NCBI GenBank assembly: GCA_902576905.1
Contig: CACGWW010000001.1
Coordinates: forward strand, 367,213-431,212
DNA length: 64,000 bases
Reading direction: 5' to 3'
Source: an uncultured Alphaproteobacteria bacterium
GTDB taxonomy: Bacteria; Pseudomonadota; Alphaproteobacteria; Rhodobacterales; Rhodobacteraceae
The stretch's first letter is position 1; every line of letters begins with the position of its first letter. The notes below the pieces were generated by a model, which saw only the letters and a list, made by a program, of their open reading frames with translations, searched no databases and was not told the DNA's origin. The translations under genes and the position numbers were made by a program. Shown here piece after piece: positions 47,869-58,966 of this stretch.

Positions 47869-48768
47869 TTAATTTTTTGAAAAGTGATCTTTGAGCTTTG
47901 GTAATTCGGCAAAATTGCCTTCGGTATTGTCTTTATAGGATCGAAATCCTTCCATCAACTCGGATTGGCTCAGCATCGATGCATTCCACATATTAATCCA
48001 ATCCAATCCCTCATCGATGGTATGGTCACGTGCAAAGTCAATAACTTTCTTACAACCAAAAACAGCAGCCGGAGAATTAGAAGCTATTTCTTTAGCAATC
48101 TCTAATGCGCCTTCGATAAGAGCCTCATGGCTGTCATATAATCTATTTACAAAACCATAATCTTTGGCCTCTTGAGCAGAAAAATTTCTTCCTGTAAACG
48201 CTAATTCCTTAACAATACCTTCAGGGAGTAATTTTACAATTCTAGGGAATGTACCCACGTCCGCTACCATTCCAATCTTTGTCTCTCTTATTGAAAAAAA
48301 AGCATCGTTCGTCGCTAATCGTATATCTGCGGAACAGATTAGATCTACACCTCCGCCTATACAGCCACCCTGTATTGCACAAATAACGGGAATTCTAGCT
48401 TTTTGTAATGATGAAATAGAGTCTTGTAAAAAAGACAAAAAGTTCATGAAGTTCTGAGGCGTTTGCAGCTCTTTTTCATTCTTTTTATCTGTACTAGAGC
48501 TCGAAAAGACGTCTTGACCAAATAGGCTTAAATCCAAACCGGCTGAAAATACGGGGCCATTTGAAGATAAAACAACACATCTCGCACTAGAATTTCTATC
48601 AATGTCTCCAATTATCCTTGGTAGATCTCTCCAAAAATCCCAGTTCATGGCATTCCTTTTTTCCGGCCTGTTAAGCTTTATGTGAGCAACATGCCCGAGA
48701 AACTCAATAGAAAAATAATTTGATTGGTATTGGTTTTGGTTTTGATTGGCAACTTCTATTTTATTCAT
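47869..48768 (-). CDS. Enoyl-CoA hydratase/isomerase family protein
   Basis: GPVFSAGLDLSLF; AIQGGCIGGGVDLICSADIRLA; MVADVGTFPR. Confidence 0.92.
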   Translation of the reverse strand: MNKIEVANQNQNQYQSNYFSIEFLGHVAHIKLNRPEKRNAMNWDFWRDLPRIIGDIDRNSSARCVVLSSNGPVFSAGLDLSLFGQDVFSSSSTDKKNEKELQTPQNFMNFLSFLQDSISSLQKARIPVICAIQGGCIGGGVDLICSADIRLATNDAFFSIRETKIGMVADVGTFPRIVKLLPEGIVKELAFTGRNFSAQEAKDYGFVNRLYDSHEALIEGALEIAKEIASNSPAAVFGCKKVIDFARDHTIDEGLDWINMWNASMLSQSELMEGFRSYKDNTEGNFAELPKLKDHFSKN

Positions 48769-48805
48769 TTTATATCCTACCTTTGCAATGCGTTAAGTAT
48801 AATAC

Positions 48806-49696
48806 TTACGAATAGTATTTAAAGCCTTTAATAAGAGAGATTAGCTTATCTGGTTGCTCCATAGGGAAAAAGTGACTACCTCCCCTTATTCTTTCAACTT
48901 GTTTTAAATGCTTAAGCTTTTTAAATGAACTAATTGAAGCCGTTGTGCTCCCAAACTCAGCGACCAGTAGCAACGTCGGTACATTAATATTTTTAACAAT
49001 ATTGGGTGTAGTAATTTTCTCAGTATTTATGAAACTTGCAGCCTCAGTTTCAGGGTTACAGGACAAATGTACGCCATTTTTATCTTTCTTTGTTCCACCT
49101 ATTAAATAATCATACAAAAACCCTTCCTTCCATGTTTTAAAAATTCCTCTATTTGTGTAGGATTTCAATACTTCATCAAAGCTATTCCATTTGCTTCTCT
49201 TTTTTAAGGCCTGACGATAAAGTTTTACAGTATTGCTATCATAGCCAAGCGGACCAAAGAATTTTGTAAAATATTTGTAATAATAGTTAATCACAACTGG
49301 GTCCGCTAAAACTAAACCATTAACTTTATCATTCAAGTGTTCGCTTGCCATTATACTTAATGATCCACCAATAGAGTGTCCGCCTAAAACTATTTTGCTT
49401 TTATGTTTCTTGTAAAGTTCTGTTATCAAGGCAGCTAAATCTTTTGAATATCCTAAAACTGGGTTGACTGCATCATAGTAACTTCCTGTTTCAGACATTC
49501 CGTATCCAGGTGTATCCCAAGCATATATATTATATTTTGACGTTAACTTATTTAGAATTCTGCTGTATGTTTGCCCATTAAAGCCATTTGCGTGGGCCCA
49601 GTGCAATACTGGCCCTTCTTTTGGTCCTTTCCAAAAGCAAGTTGAAATATCACCCCTTGCCGTTTGTACTCTAATTCTTTCCATATATGGTAACAA
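48806..49696 (-). CDS. Alpha/beta hydrolase
   Basis: WAHANGFNGQTY; LGGHSIGGSLSIMAS nucleophile elbow; SHFFPMEQPD. Confidence 0.9.
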   Translation of the reverse strand: MLPYMERIRVQTARGDISTCFWKGPKEGPVLHWAHANGFNGQTYSRILNKLTSKYNIYAWDTPGYGMSETGSYYDAVNPVLGYSKDLAALITELYKKHKSKIVLGGHSIGGSLSIMASEHLNDKVNGLVLADPVVINYYYKYFTKFFGPLGYDSNTVKLYRQALKKRSKWNSFDEVLKSYTNRGIFKTWKEGFLYDYLIGGTKKDKNGVHLSCNPETEAASFINTEKITTPNIVKNINVPTLLLVAEFGSTTASISSFKKLKHLKQVERIRGGSHFFPMEQPDKLISLIKGFKYYS

Positions 49697-49736
49697 TTTT
49701 ATTTATTAAAGCCTAAGTACGATATATAACTCTATA

Positions 49737-51185
49737 ATGCAAAAATCGATACTGGACACTGATTTTTCTTTTAGATTGTTCGGATCCAAAAAATCTAAGC
49801 TAATTGATTGCAAGGTGTGTGAAAAATTTGCGAAGCCAATCTTGCTTATGCTAAGAGCTGCTGAAGCAGCCAAAAAGTTCCTTATTAAAGAAAATGCAAA
49901 AACAGTCACTATTTTTATAGGAAAAGGGAATAACGGTGAAGATGGGCTTTGCCTGGCAGCCCTTTTGAGAATTGAAAACATTGAGACTCATATAATTGAC
50001 CTAGACTATAAAGATCGTCCTGAGACCCAAGCTTACAGACTCTGCCTTGATCTTGAAATCAAAATTCAGAAATATAATACAAAGAAAATACCAAAAGCTG
50101 ATTGGTATGTTGACGCCATATTTGGTATAGGTCTAAATAGAAACCTTACAGGCGACTATCTCAGCGCTGTTAATTATCTGCAATGTACAAAGTCAAAGAA
50201 AATATTATCTCTAGATATTCCGAGTGGCCTTCACGGTTCAAGAGGAAATATTTTTAATAAGACAGTTAAAGCAACAACTACCATCTCCTTTCTTACCTTA
50301 AAGCCTGGACTATTTTTTGATGACGCATCTGATTACGTAGGCGATCTTTATTTTGACGATTTAAGCATAAATAAAACTTTCTACAATCCAGATATGACTG
50401 CTATTTCAAGAGAGAAAACTCATTTCCCTATTTTATCTCGCTCTGCTCACAAAGGCTCAAGAGGATCATTAATTTGTCTGGGCGGCTCTAAATCAATGGA
50501 GGGTGCAGGAATATTGGCATGCATTTCCGCTTTACGATCCGGGGCAGGTAAAGTCTTTTGGGCTTCAGATACCGACAAACTGCAAAGGCCTCCAGAACTG
50601 ATACAAATAGAACCATGTATTGATGACATACAATCAATCCTAAATAAAAAAAATATGCGTATTGCAATTATTGGTCCAGGGCTAGGAAAGAGGTTCGATA
50701 AAGAAATTGAATTCTTATGGAATACTGATCTCAATATTATTCTAGATGCCGACGGCTTGGATTGGTTATCAAGAAAAAAGCCAAAAAAGAGAGAAGCGGC
50801 GTGGGTCGGCACTCCTCATATTGGTGAGATGAAAAAGCTTTTAAAAGATGACTTCTCGGATAAATGGTCCAACATCATTAAGCTTAAGAAGAATTATGGA
50901 GGCGAATGGATATTAAAGGGTCCTGGAACCCTTGTTTCAGAAGATAAGCAGCTCTGGCTAAATTTATATTCAAATGGATGGTTAGGAACTGCTGGAATGG
51001 GTGATGTTTTAGCAGGTATTATTGCAGGCCTTTGGAGCTCCGGATCCAAAACACCCTTTAGAAGTGCTGTTTACTTACAAACTCAGTGCGCCAAACATTT
51101 TTTGTCTGAGGAAGGCGCTGGCCTGACAGCTGGAAAACTGTCTGAACTTATTGGATTTAATATTGGTTTAATACATAAAGCCTAA
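49737..51185 (+). CDS. nnr: Bifunctional NAD(P)H-hydrate epimerase / ADP-dependent NAD(P)H-hydrate dehydratase
   Basis: GKGNNGEDGLCLA; SLDIPSGL; HKGSRGSLICLGGSKSMEGAGILA; GTAGMGDVLAGIIAGL. Confidence 0.93.
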   Translation: MQKSILDTDFSFRLFGSKKSKLIDCKVCEKFAKPILLMLRAAEAAKKFLIKENAKTVTIFIGKGNNGEDGLCLAALLRIENIETHIIDLDYKDRPETQAYRLCLDLEIKIQKYNTKKIPKADWYVDAIFGIGLNRNLTGDYLSAVNYLQCTKSKKILSLDIPSGLHGSRGNIFNKTVKATTTISFLTLKPGLFFDDASDYVGDLYFDDLSINKTFYNPDMTAISREKTHFPILSRSAHKGSRGSLICLGGSKSMEGAGILACISALRSGAGKVFWASDTDKLQRPPELIQIEPCIDDIQSILNKKNMRIAIIGPGLGKRFDKEIEFLWNTDLNIILDADGLDWLSRKKPKKREAAWVGTPHIGEMKKLLKDDFSDKWSNIIKLKKNYGGEWILKGPGTLVSEDKQLWLNLYSNGWLGTAGMGDVLAGIIAGLWSSGSKTPFRSAVYLQTQCAKHFLSEEGAGLTAGKLSELIGFNIGLIHKA

Positions 51186-51212
51186 CTTATCTTTTTAGAA
51201 ACAAGTTAGGCT
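51179..51212. terminator. Perfect 10-bp inverted repeat between convergent genes; likely (bidirectional) terminator
   Basis: AGCCTAACTT-N14-AAGTTAGGCT, starting in the last codons of nnr and ending before the convergent gene. Confidence 0.65.
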
Positions 51213-51218
51213 CTGTAT

Positions 51219-51845
51219 TTATTGATCAGCCGGAACTGTTATCCATCCATTGTGTAACTCGCCGACTTCAGCCGCCCGACTTACAAGCGATTGAAATTCT
51301 TCAGTCATCCCCATTTGATCAAATGCTTTCCCAGAAGCTTCTAGTGAAGTTGCGCCATAGGCAATAATCATACTACTCATGTTATCTCCTGTCACTGGCG
51401 TCAAAAGTACAGGATTTACATCGACTTTTTCGCACATTCTCTTTACTTCTTCAAACATCTCCATAGCCATTGACATCTTATCTTTTTTCATAAGGTACCA
51501 CCTGAAGTTCATCACTCGATGTGTTGGCTTCATTTCTCCCGCTGCCACTCTTACCAGGTTCAATGGCATAACAATGTCACTCGCTGGGTTGTCATCCAAT
51601 CTCATTTGTACCTTTGACCACATTTCACTTGAGAAAACTTTTTGAACATCTGCCATAGCTTCAGTGAAATTTGCCGAGAAAGTGGAAAACACCAAGCATC
51701 CTGCATTCTGGCCAAAAATAACCCTAGATACTCGAGCAGTTATCCCCATATCTCCGAATGCTTTGGTTACTTCCAACATATTATTTAGTTGTAATTTTGC
51801 TTTGCCTAGATGTGGTCTTACAGTATTTGTTGCAATTACAGTCAT
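51219..51845 (-). CDS. Conserved hypothetical protein with two apparent ferredoxin-like (dimeric alpha/beta barrel) repeats
   Basis: 208 aa; two halves of similar predicted layout; good RBS context. Confidence 0.7.
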   Translation of the reverse strand: MTVIATNTVRPHLGKAKLQLNNMLEVTKAFGDMGITARVSRVIFGQNAGCLVFSTFSANFTEAMADVQKVFSSEMWSKVQMRLDDNPASDIVMPLNLVRVAAGEMKPTHRVMNFRWYLMKKDKMSMAMEMFEEVKRMCEKVDVNPVLLTPVTGDNMSSMIIAYGATSLEASGKAFDQMGMTEEFQSLVSRAAEVGELHNGWITVPADQ

Positions 51846-51904
51846 GATTCCTCCATAATATTTTTTTTATTGTAACTTAACTTAGTTCAAAATTAATACT
51901 TTTT

Positions 51905-52681
51905 TTGGTGGGCAATATGTCAAATGAGATGGGAATCAATAATCTAAGAGACCTAGGGAGTAAAAAAACATCTGAAAACACAACTATTAGAAAGGGTTTG
52001 TTTTTAAGATGTGCGGCTCCGACGGAGTGGAATGAGCAGGTTAAAAATCAATTGGTGGCACTTAAAAAACCCTTAATCATAGATTTCAGAGGCGTTCAGG
52101 AGGAAAAAAATAACCCTTCTCAGATTCCAAAAGAATTTATAAGAAAAAGAGTGCACCTACCAATTGAACCCAAAGTGACCGATTTATTAAGAAAGTTAAA
52201 TCAGGTTGATAGATCAAAAAAAATAGAAATAAATAAAATTTTTCAACAGGCGTATCGAAAATATACGATTGAAAACATTGGGACCTTTGAAGAGTTTTTC
52301 AAAATATTATTTGATAATCCAGATTCCACTATAATGTTTCACTGCACCGCTGGAAAGGATCGAACAGGCTTTGCCTCAGCTTTAATCTTATCTCTTTTCG
52401 GTGTAGCAAATGAAACAATCATGGATGATTATTTGCTCTCAAACAAAACGTATAAACCGACTCAGAAAGTCAAAGGCGAAGTTCAAAAAATTGGTATCAA
52501 ACAACTTTTGAGAGTTGATGAAAGTTGGTTGAATGCTGGACTAGAAGAGTTTTCAGAAAGAGTTGGGAATATTAGAGATTTTTGTACTAAGATTATAAAT
52601 AGCGAGAATAGGCTCAAGGAATATTTAAACTATTGCCAGAATTTAGGAGAGAAGACTTATGTCGATAATGGAAAAATTTAA
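51905..52681 (+). CDS. Tyrosine/dual-specificity phosphatase family protein
   Basis: INNLRDLGS..TIRKGLFLRCAAP; P-loop MFHCTAGKDRTGFASALIL. Confidence 0.9.
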   Translation: MVGNMSNEMGINNLRDLGSKKTSENTTIRKGLFLRCAAPTEWNEQVKNQLVALKKPLIIDFRGVQEEKNNPSQIPKEFIRKRVHLPIEPKVTDLLRKLNQVDRSKKIEINKIFQQAYRKYTIENIGTFEEFFKILFDNPDSTIMFHCTAGKDRTGFASALILSLFGVANETIMDDYLLSNKTYKPTQKVKGEVQKIGIKQLLRVDESWLNAGLEEFSERVGNIRDFCTKIINSENRLKEYLNYCQNLGEKTYVDNGKI

Positions 52682-53426
52682 GCTGGATGGGAAGACGGCT
52701 TTAGTTACGGGGTGCAGTAAAGGAATAGGGTTTGGAATTGCCAAGGGCCTAGCGGAAGCAGGAGCTGATATAATTGGTGTCAGTTCTACATTAGATATAG
52801 GTAGTGAGATAGAAAAATATGTTGAGTCGATCGGTAGAAGATTTTATTGCTTTAGCTGTGATTTTTCTCAAAGACAGAATACACATAATTTTTTACAGGA
52901 ACTTAGTGAAAAAAATTTAGAACCAAATATTCTTGTTAGTAATGCAGGTTCCTTAATTAGAACTGAGCTGAACGAACATAATGATGCCCATTGGGATAGA
53001 ATACTAGAAATTAATTTATCGTCTCAGTTTGTTCTTGCAAGGGAACTTAGTTCAAAAATGATTGAAAGAGGCTGGGGTAAAATTATTTTTACAGCATCAA
53101 TCTTATCTCATCAGGGTGGTTTATTTGTTCCAAGCTATACAGCATCTAAAGGTGGAATTGCGCAACTTACAAAAGCTCTATCAAATGAACTGGCAGATAA
53201 GGGAATAAATGTTAATTCCATCGCCCCAGGTTACGTTGTCACTGATATTACAACCGCTCTTCGCCAAGATAAAAATAGGTCAGCTGACCTGATGGCAAGG
53301 ATACCTATGAAAAGATGGGGTACCATAGACGATATGGCAGGAGCTGCTGTTTACTTAGCTTCCGATGCATCAGACTACGTCAATGGGGAACTATTAAATG
53401 TAGACGGTGGATGGATGGGCAGATAG
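52659..53426 (+). CDS. Short-chain dehydrogenase/reductase (KduD-like)
   Basis: ALVTGCSKGIGFGIAKGLAEAGAD; YTASKGGIAQL; NSIAPGYVVTD; LNVDGGW. Confidence 0.93.
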   Translation: MSIMEKFKLDGKTALVTGCSKGIGFGIAKGLAEAGADIIGVSSTLDIGSEIEKYVESIGRRFYCFSCDFSQRQNTHNFLQELSEKNLEPNILVSNAGSLIRTELNEHNDAHWDRILEINLSSQFVLARELSSKMIERGWGKIIFTASILSHQGGLFVPSYTASKGGIAQLTKALSNELADKGINVNSIAPGYVVTDITTALRQDKNRSADLMARIPMKRWGTIDDMAGAAVYLASDASDYVNGELLNVDGGWMGR

Positions 53427-53429
53427 CTA

Positions 53430-54530
53430 CTAGCCTGCCTCTAGCTCCTCTAGTATTTTTTCAGTCATCTCACTCGTTGAACAGAGACGTCCTTTGTCTC
53501 CCATCATTAGATCTGGAGTTCTGTACCCTTTCGCAAGTACCTTTTCTATACATTGCTCAAGAAGATCGGCATTCTGGGCGTCTGAAAATGAATACCTTAA
53601 AGCCATTGAAAAGCTTAAAATACAAGCTATTGGATTAGCCTTTTCCTGACCAGAAATATCTGGCGCTGATCCATGTACTGGCTCATACATAGCTCGAGGC
53701 AAGCCATTTTCTTTTTTATTTCCCAAGCTTGCAGATGGTAGCATTCCCAAACTGCCTGTTAGCATAGCGGCACAATCGGATAGTATATCTCCAAAAAGAT
53801 TATCTGTTACAATCACATCAAACTGTTTAGGATCTCTAACCAATTGCATCGCTCCATTGTCAGCATACATATGGCTGAGCTCTACATCCTGATAATCAAC
53901 ATGAACCTCATTAACAATATCCCGCCATAGAACACCACTCTCCATCACATTAGCTTTTTCCATAGAGCATAATTTTCTATTTCTTTTTAAAGCAAGTTCA
54001 AAGGCACTTATTGCAACCCTTCGTATCTCTGATTCAGTATATCTTTGTGTATTTATACCAACTCTCTCATTTGAGCCATCAGTATGAATACCACGAGGTT
54101 CTCCGAAATAAATCCCCGATGTTAGCTCTCGTACGATAACAATATCCAGTCCAGAAACTATTTCTTTCTTGAGTGACGAGAAAGAGGCCAAGGCATCAAA
54201 ACATTGAGCGGGTCGGATATTGGCAAATAAGTCAAGTTCTTTCCTAAGTCTCAATAGCGCTCGTTCTGGTTTCAAATCAAAACTCAGATTATCGTAATTA
54301 GGGCCACCGACCGCCCCCAGCAAAACAGCATCTACTCCTAGTGCTTTGTGTAAGATCTCTTCCGTAAGAGGAACACCGTGTTTATCGTACGACGCTCCAC
54401 CAACTAAACCTTCTTCAATGTCTATTTTTAAATTGCGCTTATCCTGGAACCAAGAAATAATACGCTTAACCTCAGTCATCACCTCTGGACCAATTCCGTC
54501 TCCTGGAAGAATAAGCAAAGAAAACATCAA
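53430..54530 (-). CDS. leuB: 3-isopropylmalate dehydrogenase
   Basis: [49 protein letters not shown]. Confidence 0.97.
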   Translation of the reverse strand: MMFSLLILPGDGIGPEVMTEVKRIISWFQDKRNLKIDIEEGLVGGASYDKHGVPLTEEILHKALGVDAVLLGAVGGPNYDNLSFDLKPERALLRLRKELDLFANIRPAQCFDALASFSSLKKEIVSGLDIVIVRELTSGIYFGEPRGIHTDGSNERVGINTQRYTESEIRRVAISAFELALKRNRKLCSMEKANVMESGVLWRDIVNEVHVDYQDVELSHMYADNGAMQLVRDPKQFDVIVTDNLFGDILSDCAAMLTGSLGMLPSASLGNKKENGLPRAMYEPVHGSAPDISGQEKANPIACILSFSMALRYSFSDAQNADLLEQCIEKVLAKGYRTPDLMMGDKGRLCSTSEMTEKILEELEAG

Positions 54531-54540
54531 TTATACCTTT

Positions 54541-55146
54541 TTATGACCAGCTAAATTTTTCAGAATATTCTTTTTCAAATCTACTTATTTTATCCGCACT
54601 CTTGAGTGTTAATCCGATATCATCTAACCCATTTAATAAGCAATATTTCTTAAACTCATCAACCTCAAAGTCTAGTTGGTCTCCATTGTTTCGAACAATC
54701 TTCTGGTTTTCGAGATCAATTTTCATAATAGATGTTGTTTCCATTTCTGCGTCTTGTAGAAGTATTTGATGCAAATCTTCAGACACAATAATTGGAAGTA
54801 TGCCATTCTTAAAGCAATTATTAAAAAAAATGTCTGCGAAACTTGTTGATATTATGCACTTAATTCCAAAATCCTTTAAAGCCCAAGGCGCATGTTCTCT
54901 CGAAGAACCACAACCAAAGTTAGCTCCACCTACTATAATTGAGGCTTTTGAATAATGATTCTTATTTAAGATAAAATCTTTTATTTCATTCCCATTTTGA
55001 TCATAACGCATTTCAAAAAAAAGATTCTCTCCAAGACCAGTCCTTTTAATTGTTTTGAGGAACTGTTTTGGTATTAACATATCAGTATCGATATTTATTA
55101 ATGGCATTGGAGCTGCGATGCCTTCAAGTATATTAAACTTTTCCAT
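54541..55146 (-). CDS. leuD: 3-isopropylmalate dehydratase small subunit
   Basis: [39 protein letters not shown]. Confidence 0.97.
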   Translation of the reverse strand: MEKFNILEGIAAPMPLINIDTDMLIPKQFLKTIKRTGLGENLFFEMRYDQNGNEIKDFILNKNHYSKASIIVGGANFGCGSSREHAPWALKDFGIKCIISTSFADIFFNNCFKNGILPIIVSEDLHQILLQDAEMETTSIMKIDLENQKIVRNNGDQLDFEVDEFKKYCLLNGLDDIGLTLKSADKISRFEKEYSEKFSWS

Positions 55147-55158
55147 CAGTGTCTTTCA

Positions 55159-56568
55159 CTAAATATCTCTCACGTCAGTCAATCGGCCAGTTATTGCTGC
55201 TGCTGCTGCCATTGCTGGGCTCATTAAATGAGTACGGCCCCCACGCCCTTGTCGTCCTTCAAAATTTCTATTAGACGTCGCCGCGCATCTTTCCTCAGGC
55301 AACAACTGATCAGGATTCATTGCTAGACACATAGAACAACCTGGCATTCTCCAATCAAAACCAGCATCTTTTAGTGAATTGGCTATTCCTTCTTCTTCCG
55401 CCTGTTTTTTCACTAATCCGGATCCCGGTACGACCATAGCCCTTATCCCACTCTTTACCTTTTTTCCCTTAACAATCTTTTCTACCTCTCTCAAATCCTC
55501 TATTCGTCCGTTGGTGCAAGAACCAATAAAAACCGCATCAACTTCTATATCTTGTAATTTCTGGCCTGGCCTTAACCCCATATATTCAAGAGATCTTTTA
55601 GCAGCTTCTACTTTACTTCCTTGAAAATTATCAGGGCTTGGTACGGAATCTGTGATAGGAAGAACATCCTCGGGGCTTGTTCCCCAGGTAACAACGGGCG
55701 CAATGTCCTCCGCCCTTAAGAAAATCTCTTTATCAAAATACGCATCTGGATCAGAAAAAAGCGTTTTCCAAAATTTTACAGCCTTATCCCATTTTTCACC
55801 TTTTGGTGAATTTGGTCTACCCTTTACATAATCTAAGGTCTTTTGGTCGGGCGCTATAAGGCCGGCTCTCGCTCCACCTTCAATAGCCATATTGCAAACA
55901 GTCATTCGTCCTTCCATAGAAAGGCTCTCAATAGCATTTCCACAATATTCGATTACATGTCCGGTGCCACCCGCTGTTCCTGTTTTTCCAATTATTGTAA
56001 GTGTAATATCTTTTGCTGTGACTCCATTGCCTAATTCCCCAGAGACCTCCACCTTCATATTTTTTGACTTCTGCTGAATTAATGTCTGCGTTGCAAGGAC
56101 ATGCTCTACTTCGGATGTTCCTATGCCGTGCGCTAATGCACCAAAAGCCCCATGCGTTGCCGTATGACTATCCCCACAAACAATTGTCATACCTGGCAAA
56201 GTCCACCCTTGTTCAGGACCAATTATATGTACTATTCCTTGCCTAATATCATCAACAGCATAGTAATGAATGCCAAAATCTCGTGCATTTTTATCCAGAG
56301 TTTCTAACTGTATACGACCTTCTTCACTGCCAAAGTTGGTCAACCGATCAGATGTTGTAGCCACATTATGATCTGGGACCGCGATTGTTTTTTCAGGAGC
56401 ACGAACTTTCCTTCCCGCTTCTCTTAGACCCTCAAAAGCTTGGGGGCTAGTAACTTCATGCACCAAATGCCTGTCAATGTATATCAGAGAAGTATCATTT
56501 TCTGATTGTATTAAATGGTTATCCCAAATTTTGTCATATAGAGTTCTACTTTTCGCCATAATTTTCAT
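55159..56568 (-). CDS. leuC: 3-isopropylmalate dehydratase large subunit
   Basis: [83 protein letters not shown]. Confidence 0.98.
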   Translation of the reverse strand: MKIMAKSRTLYDKIWDNHLIQSENDTSLIYIDRHLVHEVTSPQAFEGLREAGRKVRAPEKTIAVPDHNVATTSDRLTNFGSEEGRIQLETLDKNARDFGIHYYAVDDIRQGIVHIIGPEQGWTLPGMTIVCGDSHTATHGAFGALAHGIGTSEVEHVLATQTLIQQKSKNMKVEVSGELGNGVTAKDITLTIIGKTGTAGGTGHVIEYCGNAIESLSMEGRMTVCNMAIEGGARAGLIAPDQKTLDYVKGRPNSPKGEKWDKAVKFWKTLFSDPDAYFDKEIFLRAEDIAPVVTWGTSPEDVLPITDSVPSPDNFQGSKVEAAKRSLEYMGLRPGQKLQDIEVDAVFIGSCTNGRIEDLREVEKIVKGKKVKSGIRAMVVPGSGLVKKQAEEEGIANSLKDAGFDWRMPGCSMCLAMNPDQLLPEERCAATSNRNFEGRQGRGGRTHLMSPAMAAAAAITGRLTDVRDI

Positions 56569-56734
56569 ATCTAAATAAATTTTTTATCAAAATCCAGAAC
56601 TTTTTACTTTATCAGATTTTTGCAAGCTTTAAGACATCAGCCACCTGTAATGGAAAACAAAATAAAAAGTCTTTTCTAGATCCATAATTGCTTGTATTAG
56701 TATGCGCATGAAGATTGATAATATAAAGGACTAA

Positions 56735-57340
56735 ATGAAACTCGATATTAATAAAATCTCGGCATCCTATTCTAAAAAGTTAGTTTTTAAAATAGTTTTA
56801 TATATTGTAATGAGTTTTTTGTTTTTGACAAAAAGTTCCTCTGGGCAGGATAATTTGCAGAAAGCTGAAAAAAGTTTTAGAGACTGGAGCGTTTTCGTAT
56901 CGAAAGAGGACCCCAAAATGTGCTTTATTGCTTCTCAGTCTATCAAAGGTGAAGCATTCAGAAATAATCAAAAGCTCTCATCGGTTAATCGAGAAAAAGG
57001 AACATTGTATATAATTAAGATATTAAATAAAGAGAGCGAATATGAGGGAACATTTTATGCTGGGTATCCTTTACAGGTCGGGTCAAAAGCAGTTCTAGAA
57101 ATTGATAATAAGGACAAGATTGTGTTTTTTGCTCATCCATCGCCTAAAGCTAAAGCAGAGAAAGACCATGCATGGGCTCAAAAATTTGATCAAAAAAAAT
57201 TAGTAACTTTTCTTAGGAAAGGTAGCAAGGCAGTAATGAGCGCTATATCTCATCGTAACACTGTTACGAAAGATACATTTATGTTAACGGGTTTTTCCGA
57301 TGCCTTATCGGAATTAGAGAAGCGGTGCAAATTAAATTGA
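56735..57340 (+). CDS. Invasion-associated locus B (IalB)-family protein
   Basis: N-terminal signal/TM; RDWSVFVSKEDPKMCFIAS and the remaining IalB-like layout. Confidence 0.75.
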   Translation: MKLDINKISASYSKKLVFKIVLYIVMSFLFLTKSSSGQDNLQKAEKSFRDWSVFVSKEDPKMCFIASQSIKGEAFRNNQKLSSVNREKGTLYIIKILNKESEYEGTFYAGYPLQVGSKAVLEIDNKDKIVFFAHPSPKAKAEKDHAWAQKFDQKKLVTFLRKGSKAVMSAISHRNTVTKDTFMLTGFSDALSELEKRCKLN

Positions 57341-58455
57341 CCTCAAAATCGATTTCTCAAGAAAGTAACATTTTAGGGCTCAGCAGAGACGAATTGTTTT
57401 CGCTCGTTTCAGACTTAGAAACTCAACCAAAAAGAGTATCTATGAGAGTAAGTCAACTCTGGTCTTGGATCTATTGTCATGGAATGAGTTCATTTGATAA
57501 TATGACAAATATAGATAAAAGTCTTCGGTCAAAACTGCAAAAAGTTTTTAATATTTCACGGCCAGCTATTGAAAAAAAAGAAATCAGCAATGACGGTACA
57601 ATAAAATATTTATTCTGTTTAGAGGACCAAAGCAAAATAGAAACGGTATTTATCCCTGAAGAAAAAAGAAGCACTCTTTGTATTTCTTCACAAGTTGGTT
57701 GTACGTTGAACTGTTCATTCTGTCATACTGGGACTCAGAAATTGGTTAGGAATCTCTCAAGTCAAGAGATTGTAGGTCAAGTCATCGCAGTTTATGATGA
57801 TCTGGGGCTTTGGGAGAAGAAGAGGGTGAACAGTAGTCATTCTTCTTGTTTCGAAATAATTACCAATATTGTTTTCATGGGAATGGGTGAACCTCTATTA
57901 AATTACGAAGAAGTAAAAAAAGCCTGTAGTATTTTGATGGACAACAAAGGATTGGATTTTTCAAGAAGGAGAATCACCTTATCAACAGCTGGTATTGTTC
58001 CTAAGATAAAGACGGCTCATGAAGAAATCGGCTGTATGATCGCTGTAAGTCTTCACGCGACAGAAAATAAGACAAGGGATATTTTAGTTCCCATAAATAA
58101 AAAGTGGAATCTAGAACAGTTGCTTGGATCCTTGAGAGATGACGTTAAGTTGCGCAATTCGGAACGAGTAACATTTGAATACGTTATGCTTGACGGAATT
58201 AACGATACAAAAGAGGACGCACATAGGTTAGTAAGATTACTACAAGGTCTTCCTTCTAAGATAAACTTAATACCGTTTAATAATTGGACTGGAAGTCAAT
58301 ATAAGCGTTCTTCCTTAGATAGAATAAAAGCGTTTAAAGATATTATTATCAAATCAAGATTACCAAGCCCAATTCGAAAACCTCGTGGAGAGGACATTAT
58401 GGCTGCGTGTGGCCAGTTAAAATCTAATTCCGTTAAAGAAAAAGCAACTATATGA
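57325..58455 (+). CDS. rlmN: 23S rRNA/tRNA (adenine-C2) methyltransferase RlmN
   Basis: CISSQVGCTLNCSFCHTG radical SAM; VFMGMGEPLLNYE; GTG start overlapping the upstream gene. Confidence 0.97.
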   Translation: MQIKLTSKSISQESNILGLSRDELFSLVSDLETQPKRVSMRVSQLWSWIYCHGMSSFDNMTNIDKSLRSKLQKVFNISRPAIEKKEISNDGTIKYLFCLEDQSKIETVFIPEEKRSTLCISSQVGCTLNCSFCHTGTQKLVRNLSSQEIVGQVIAVYDDLGLWEKKRVNSSHSSCFEIITNIVFMGMGEPLLNYEEVKKACSILMDNKGLDFSRRRITLSTAGIVPKIKTAHEEIGCMIAVSLHATENKTRDILVPINKKWNLEQLLGSLRDDVKLRNSERVTFEYVMLDGINDTKEDAHRLVRLLQGLPSKINLIPFNNWTGSQYKRSSLDRIKAFKDIIIKSRLPSPIRKPRGEDIMAACGQLKSNSVKEKATI

Positions 58456-58952
58456 AAAAAATAAGCAAAAGACGCTTTTTGTTGTTTTCAATTCTATTTC
58501 CTTTCATTTTTTTTAAACCTTCATGGAGTCATCCTAAAAAGCCAAATTTATTGGTGGTATGGAAAAAAAAGAGAGTTCTAGCTCTTTACAGAAACAGTAA
58601 AATAATAAAATCCTATCGAATTCGTTTAGGGTTCAGCCCTCAGGGTCAGAAAGAAAAAGAAGGAGATGGTAAAACCCCAGAGGGTAAATACTACATTACA
58701 CACAAAAACCCGAATAGTAAATTTTACTTAAGTCTTGGAATAAACTTTCCCAATCAATCTGACAAAAAAAGAGCTCTTCAAAGAGGCCTCAATCCTGGTA
58801 GTGACATTTATATTCATGGGCTTGGAAAAAAAAATATCCTGTTGCACTATTTTTTTGACTGGACTGAGGGTTGCATTGCAGTAACAAATAAAGAAATAGA
58901 GGAAATTTATAGTATGGTTGAACCCGGTACCATTATCTACATTTATGCTTAA
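58452..58952 (+). CDS. L,D-transpeptidase (YkuD) family protein
   Basis: N-terminal signal; GDGKTPEGKYYI; IYIHGLG; EGCIAVTN catalytic Cys. Confidence 0.88.
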   Translation: MKKISKRRFLLFSILFPFIFFKPSWSHPKKPNLLVVWKKKRVLALYRNSKIIKSYRIRLGFSPQGQKEKEGDGKTPEGKYYITHKNPNSKFYLSLGINFPNQSDKKRALQRGLNPGSDIYIHGLGKKNILLHYFFDWTEGCIAVTNKEIEEIYSMVEPGTIIYIYA

Positions 58953-58966
58953 ACCTAAACTCGTGA

